The position numbers and the translations under genes were made by a program. Below the pieces are notes generated by a model. It had not been told where the DNA came from. It did not search any database and worked only from the letters and a program-made list of their open reading frames with translations. DNA of 64,000 bases from Agromyces hippuratus (GTDB lineage: Bacteria > Actinomycetota > Actinomycetes > Actinomycetales > Microbacteriaceae), in the NCBI RefSeq assembly GCF_013410355.1, contig NZ_JACCFI010000001.1:1922001-1986000 (forward strand). The letters are read 5' to 3'. Positions 61,111-64,000 of this stretch are shown in pieces. Position 1 is the stretch's first letter. Every line of letters starts with the position of its first letter.

Positions 61111-62031
61111 TCAGCCGAGCAGGAGTGCGACCGCGAGGAGCACCGGCACCGAGCCGATCGTCGTGAGGAAGACCGTGTCGCGGGCCACGACCTCCGCGGT
61201 CTCGTAGCGCTGGGCGTAGACGAACACGTTCTGCGCCGTCGGCAGCGCCGCGAGCACCGTCACCGCGTAGAGCTCGATGCCGTCGAGCCCGAAGAGGAAG
61301 GCGCCGATCGCCCATGCGGCGAGCGGCATTGCGACGAGCTTCAGTGCGGTCGCGAGCACCACCTCTCGACGGCCGCTCCCCGGCGCGAACAGGCGCTGCC
61401 CGTGCAGCGACAGTCCGTACGCGATGAGCATGAGCGGCACTGCGGCGTGCCCGATGAGGTCGATGGGCTCCATCACGATCGGCGGCAGCTCGATGCCCGA
61501 CACCGACACGAGCACTCCGGCGAGGGAGCCGATGATGATCGGGTTCGTGAAGGTCGTGCGCACGATCGCCGCCACCGAGGTGTGGCCGTGCACTCGGGCG
61601 CCGAGGATGGCGAGCGCCACCGGCGCGAACAGCAGCAGCTGCAGCAGCACGACGGGCGCCGAGTACGCCGCATCGCCGAGCATGTAGACCGCGATCGGGA
61701 TGCCGAAGTTGTTGCCGTTCACGTAGCCCGACGCGAGCGAGCCGATCACCGTGTGCTCGAGGCTGCGCCGCCAGACGAGCATCGCCACGAGGCCGAACAC
61801 GAGCATCATGGCGACGGCCGCGATCGCGGAGACCGGGAGCAGCACCGAGAAGAGCGCGCCGACGTCGGCCTGCGCGAGCACCGAGAACAGCAGGAACGGC
61901 GCGAGCACGCTGAAGTTCAGCCGGGCGAGCATCGGCCGGGCCTCGGGCCCAAGCACGCCGGTGCGGCCGGCGATCCAGCCGACGAAGACGGCGAGCGCGA
62001 TCACGGCGAAGCCGGTGAAGATCTGGATCAC
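61111..62031 (-). CDS. AEC family transporter (auxin efflux carrier-like)
   Basis: 306 residues, ten helices in the five-plus-five arrangement of AEC carriers: FAVIALAVFVGWIAGRTGVL, LASGYVNGNNFGIPIAVYML (the crossover Asn-Gly region), FTNPIIIGSLAGVL, PLMLIAYGLSLHGQ and VTVLAALPTAQNVFVYAQRY. These carriers move organic acids or malonate-like anions. GTG start with GGAGG upstream. It is divergent from phosphoketolase, which produces acetyl-phosphate, though a functional link is only a guess. Confidence 0.88.
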   Translation of the reverse strand: MIQIFTGFAVIALAVFVGWIAGRTGVLGPEARPMLARLNFSVLAPFLLFSVLAQADVGALFSVLLPVSAIAAVAMMLVFGLVAMLVWRRSLEHTVIGSLASGYVNGNNFGIPIAVYMLGDAAYSAPVVLLQLLLFAPVALAILGARVHGHTSVAAIVRTTFTNPIIIGSLAGVLVSVSGIELPPIVMEPIDLIGHAAVPLMLIAYGLSLHGQRLFAPGSGRREVVLATALKLVAMPLAAWAIGAFLFGLDGIELYAVTVLAALPTAQNVFVYAQRYETAEVVARDTVFLTTIGSVPVLLAVALLLG

Positions 62032-62113
62032 GCCCTGCCTCCGCGGACGTCGGGGTGCGAAGCGGGGCTCATCGCCTTCGACCCTATCGGTGGTGCCCGC
62101 CCCCAGACCGCCC

Positions 62114-62119
62114 TAGGCT
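62114..62119 (+). promoter_or_regulatory. -10 of the phosphoketolase gene
   Basis: TAGGCT, the same hexamer as before mdh and the 59-residue protein, but here 31 nt before the ATG, leaving a short leader with AGGGGAAG as ribosome site. Confidence 0.45.
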
Positions 62120-62150
62120 CGAAGGGCACGATGAGCCGACAGGGGAAGCC

Positions 62151-64000
62151 ATGTCCGAGGCAAGCGAGCACGAGCACGAGCACCATGTGCGCGGGGCATC
62201 CGTGCCGCTCGAGATCGTCGACGCCTGGTGGCGTGCCGCGAACTACCTGAGCGTCGGCCAGATCTACCTGATGGCGAACCCGCTGCTCGCCCGGCCGCTC
62301 GAACCGGCCGACATCAAGCCGCGCCTGCTCGGTCACTGGGGAACCTCCCCGGGACTGAACCTCGTCTACGCGCACCTCAACCGGGCGATCGTCGAACGCG
62401 GCACGCCGACGATCTACGTGTGCGGGCCCGGCCACGGCGGCCCCGCGATGGTCGCGAACACGTGGCTCGACGGCACCTACTCCGAGCTCTTCCCCTCGAT
62501 CGGCGCCGACGCCGAGGGCATGCGGCGGCTCTTCCGCCAGTTCTCGTTCCCGGGCGGCATCCCGTCGCACGCTGCACCAGAGACCCCCGGCTCGATCAAC
62601 GAGGGCGGCGAGCTCGGGTACTCGCTCATGCACGCCTACGGCGCCGCGCTCGACAATCCGGGACTCGTCGTCGCCTGCGTGATCGGCGACGGCGAGGCAG
62701 AGACCGGTCCGCTCGCAGCGAGCTGGCGCGGCCACTCGTTCCTGAACCCGGTGACGGACGGTGCGGTCCTGCCGATCCTGCACCTCAACGGCTTCAAGAT
62801 CGCGAACCCGACCCTGCTCGCACGCATCCCCGAGGCCGAGCTCGTCGACTTCTTCCGAGGCAACGGCTACGAGCCGCTGCTCGTGACGGGCGGGTTCGAC
62901 GGCGAGGATCCGATGGCCGTTCACGGCCGCATGGCCGACGCCATCGACGTCGCCTACCAGCGCATCGCCGCGATCCGGGCGGATGCCGCGGCGGGCGCGT
63001 TCGCCGAGACGGCCCCGCGCTGGCCGGCCATCGTGCTGCGCACCCCGAAGGGGTGGACCGGCCCGGTCGTCGTCGACGGAGTGCAAGTCGAGGGCACGTT
63101 CCACGCCCACCAGGTGCCGCTCGCCGAAGTACGCGAGAACCCCGAGCACCTCGCGATGCTCGCGGAGTGGCTGCGGTCGTACCGCCCCGAGGAGCTCTTC
63201 GACGGCGAGGGGCGCCCGGTCGCCGGGCTCGGTGCCCTGCGGCCCGACGGCGAGCTGCGCATGAGCGCGAACCGGAGCGCCCATGTCAACGGCGGCATCG
63301 GTCACCGGCTCGAACTGCCGTCGCTCGCGCCGCATGCGGTCGAGGTGGCCGCCGGCGAGCGCGGCGGCCCCGGCGAGGCCACGCGCGTGTTCGGCTCATG
63401 GCTGGCCGAGGTGATGCGCGACAACCCCGACGACTTCCGCCTCTTCGGCCCCGACGAGGTGGCCTCGAACCGGCTCGGCGCCGTGTTCGACGTCACCGCG
63501 CGGGCATGGGCCGAGGCGATGCATCCGCTCGACGAGCACCTCGCCCGCGAAGGCCGCGTCATCGAGGCCCTCAGCGAGCACCTCATGCAGGGCCTGCTCG
63601 AGGGGTACCTGCTCACCGGCCGCCACGGGCTCATCACGAGCTATGAGGCCTTCATCCACATCGTGGACTCGATGTTCAACCAGCATGCGAAGTGGCTCGA
63701 ATCCGCGAAGCAGGTGCCGTGGCGAGGGGATGTCGCGAGCCTCACCTACCTGCTCTCCTCGCATGTCTGGCGGCAGGACCACAACGGCTTCTCGCACCAG
63801 GACCCGGGATTCCTGAACGTCGTCGTCAACAAGCAGGCCGACGTCGTGCGCGTGTACCTGCCGCCCGACGCGAACACCCTGCTCGAGGTCATGCGGCACG
63901 CCTTCGACACGCAGAACCGCGTGAACGTCGTCGTCGCGGGCAAGCAGCCGCAACCGCAGTGGCTCTCACCCGCCGAAGCCGCCGCACACGTCGAAGCCGG
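62151..64000 (+). CDS. xfp: phosphoketolase, N-terminal three quarters (runs off the right edge)
   Basis: 616 residues are present of about 800 expected. A short His/Glu-rich start is followed by VDAWWRAANYLSVGQIYLMA, GHWGTSPGLNLVYAHLNRAI, VCGPGHGGPAMVANTWLDG, FPGGIPSHAAPETPGSINEG, GELGYSLMHAYGAALDNPGL and the ThDP-binding VIGDGEAETGPLAASW. Later come LHLNGFKIANPT and HGLITSYEAFIHIVDSMFNQ. The enzyme cleaves xylulose-5-P (or fructose-6-P) to acetyl-P and a triose or tetrose phosphate. ATG with AGGGGAAG upstream. The end is missing because the window stops, not because of damage. Confidence 0.96.
   Translation, partial: MSEASEHEHEHHVRGASVPLEIVDAWWRAANYLSVGQIYLMANPLLARPLEPADIKPRLLGHWGTSPGLNLVYAHLNRAIVERGTPTIYVCGPGHGGPAMVANTWLDGTYSELFPSIGADAEGMRRLFRQFSFPGGIPSHAAPETPGSINEGGELGYSLMHAYGAALDNPGLVVACVIGDGEAETGPLAASWRGHSFLNPVTDGAVLPILHLNGFKIANPTLLARIPEAELVDFFRGNGYEPLLVTGGFDGEDPMAVHGRMADAIDVAYQRIAAIRADAAAGAFAETAPRWPAIVLRTPKGWTGPVVVDGVQVEGTFHAHQVPLAEVRENPEHLAMLAEWLRSYRPEELFDGEGRPVAGLGALRPDGELRMSANRSAHVNGGIGHRLELPSLAPHAVEVAAGERGGPGEATRVFGSWLAEVMRDNPDDFRLFGPDEVASNRLGAVFDVTARAWAEAMHPLDEHLAREGRVIEALSEHLMQGLLEGYLLTGRHGLITSYEAFIHIVDSMFNQHAKWLESAKQVPWRGDVASLTYLLSSHVWRQDHNGFSHQDPGFLNVVVNKQADVVRVYLPPDANTLLEVMRHAFDTQNRVNVVVAGKQPQPQWLSPAEAAAHVEA

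Overview
The window is one stretch of a very GC-rich actinobacterial chromosome. Gene content (tilS-hpt-ftsH, a DUF3516 helicase, paired coiled-coil peptidoglycan hydrolases beside tRNA genes, LacI-controlled sugar operons without their own ATPase) and the many -10 boxes placed 6 nt before a start codon suggest a Microbacteriaceae member, possibly Agromyces-like. That taxonomic call is inference. There is no rRNA, IS element, prophage or CRISPR array. About 50 protein genes and three tRNAs fill the window, with few gaps over 300 bp.

Layout. 1-5155: the tilS-hpt-ftsH neighbourhood on the minus strand, interrupted by a cyclase-like DUF2652 gene and an MFS carrier with a C-terminal cyclic-nucleotide-binding domain; ppa diverges from tilS. 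5173-8472: two translationally coupled secreted cell-wall hydrolases (M23 then NlpC/P60), then tRNA-Glu, tRNA-Asp and tRNA-Phe. 8562-12051: TetR regulator, MFS exporter and M20 amidohydrolase. 12105-27122: a carbohydrate-use island with GH36 alpha-galactosidase plus EamA carrier, a LacI regulator, an ABC importer (two permeases and a lipoprotein), GH35 beta-galactosidase, a DUF5054 GH38-like protein coupled to a phosphoesterase, and a secreted GH5. Matching LacI-type boxes lie at three of its promoters, so it reads as one regulon for a beta-linked plant polysaccharide with galactose side chains (inference). 27234-35126: mixed accessory genes, including a scar where an MFS remnant meets half a cupin gene, a PHP-domain protein, an MFS exporter under a CsoR-type operator, and a zinc alcohol dehydrogenase.

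35215-43042: zinc metallopeptidase, a prolyl iminopeptidase with a 48-Asp tract in a C-terminal extension, mdh, a 59-residue membrane protein, TetR, an acyl-CoA oxidase-like enzyme and two tandem small membrane proteins. 43051-47271: intracellular GH3 glycosidase, secreted histidine phosphatase and a regulator made of two fused TetR units. 47528-57747: recQ, a 1434-residue secreted nuclease/nucleotidase, an EamA carrier and a DUF3516 helicase carrying a REP-like insert. 57797-64000: an LGFP-repeat protein, a membrane protein with a serine-hydrolase signature, an AEC transporter and the first three quarters of phosphoketolase.

The strongest leads are the LacI-box regulon, the cyclase-like/cNMP-MFS pair, the poly-aspartate tail, the leaderless promoter grammar and the single-chain double TetR.
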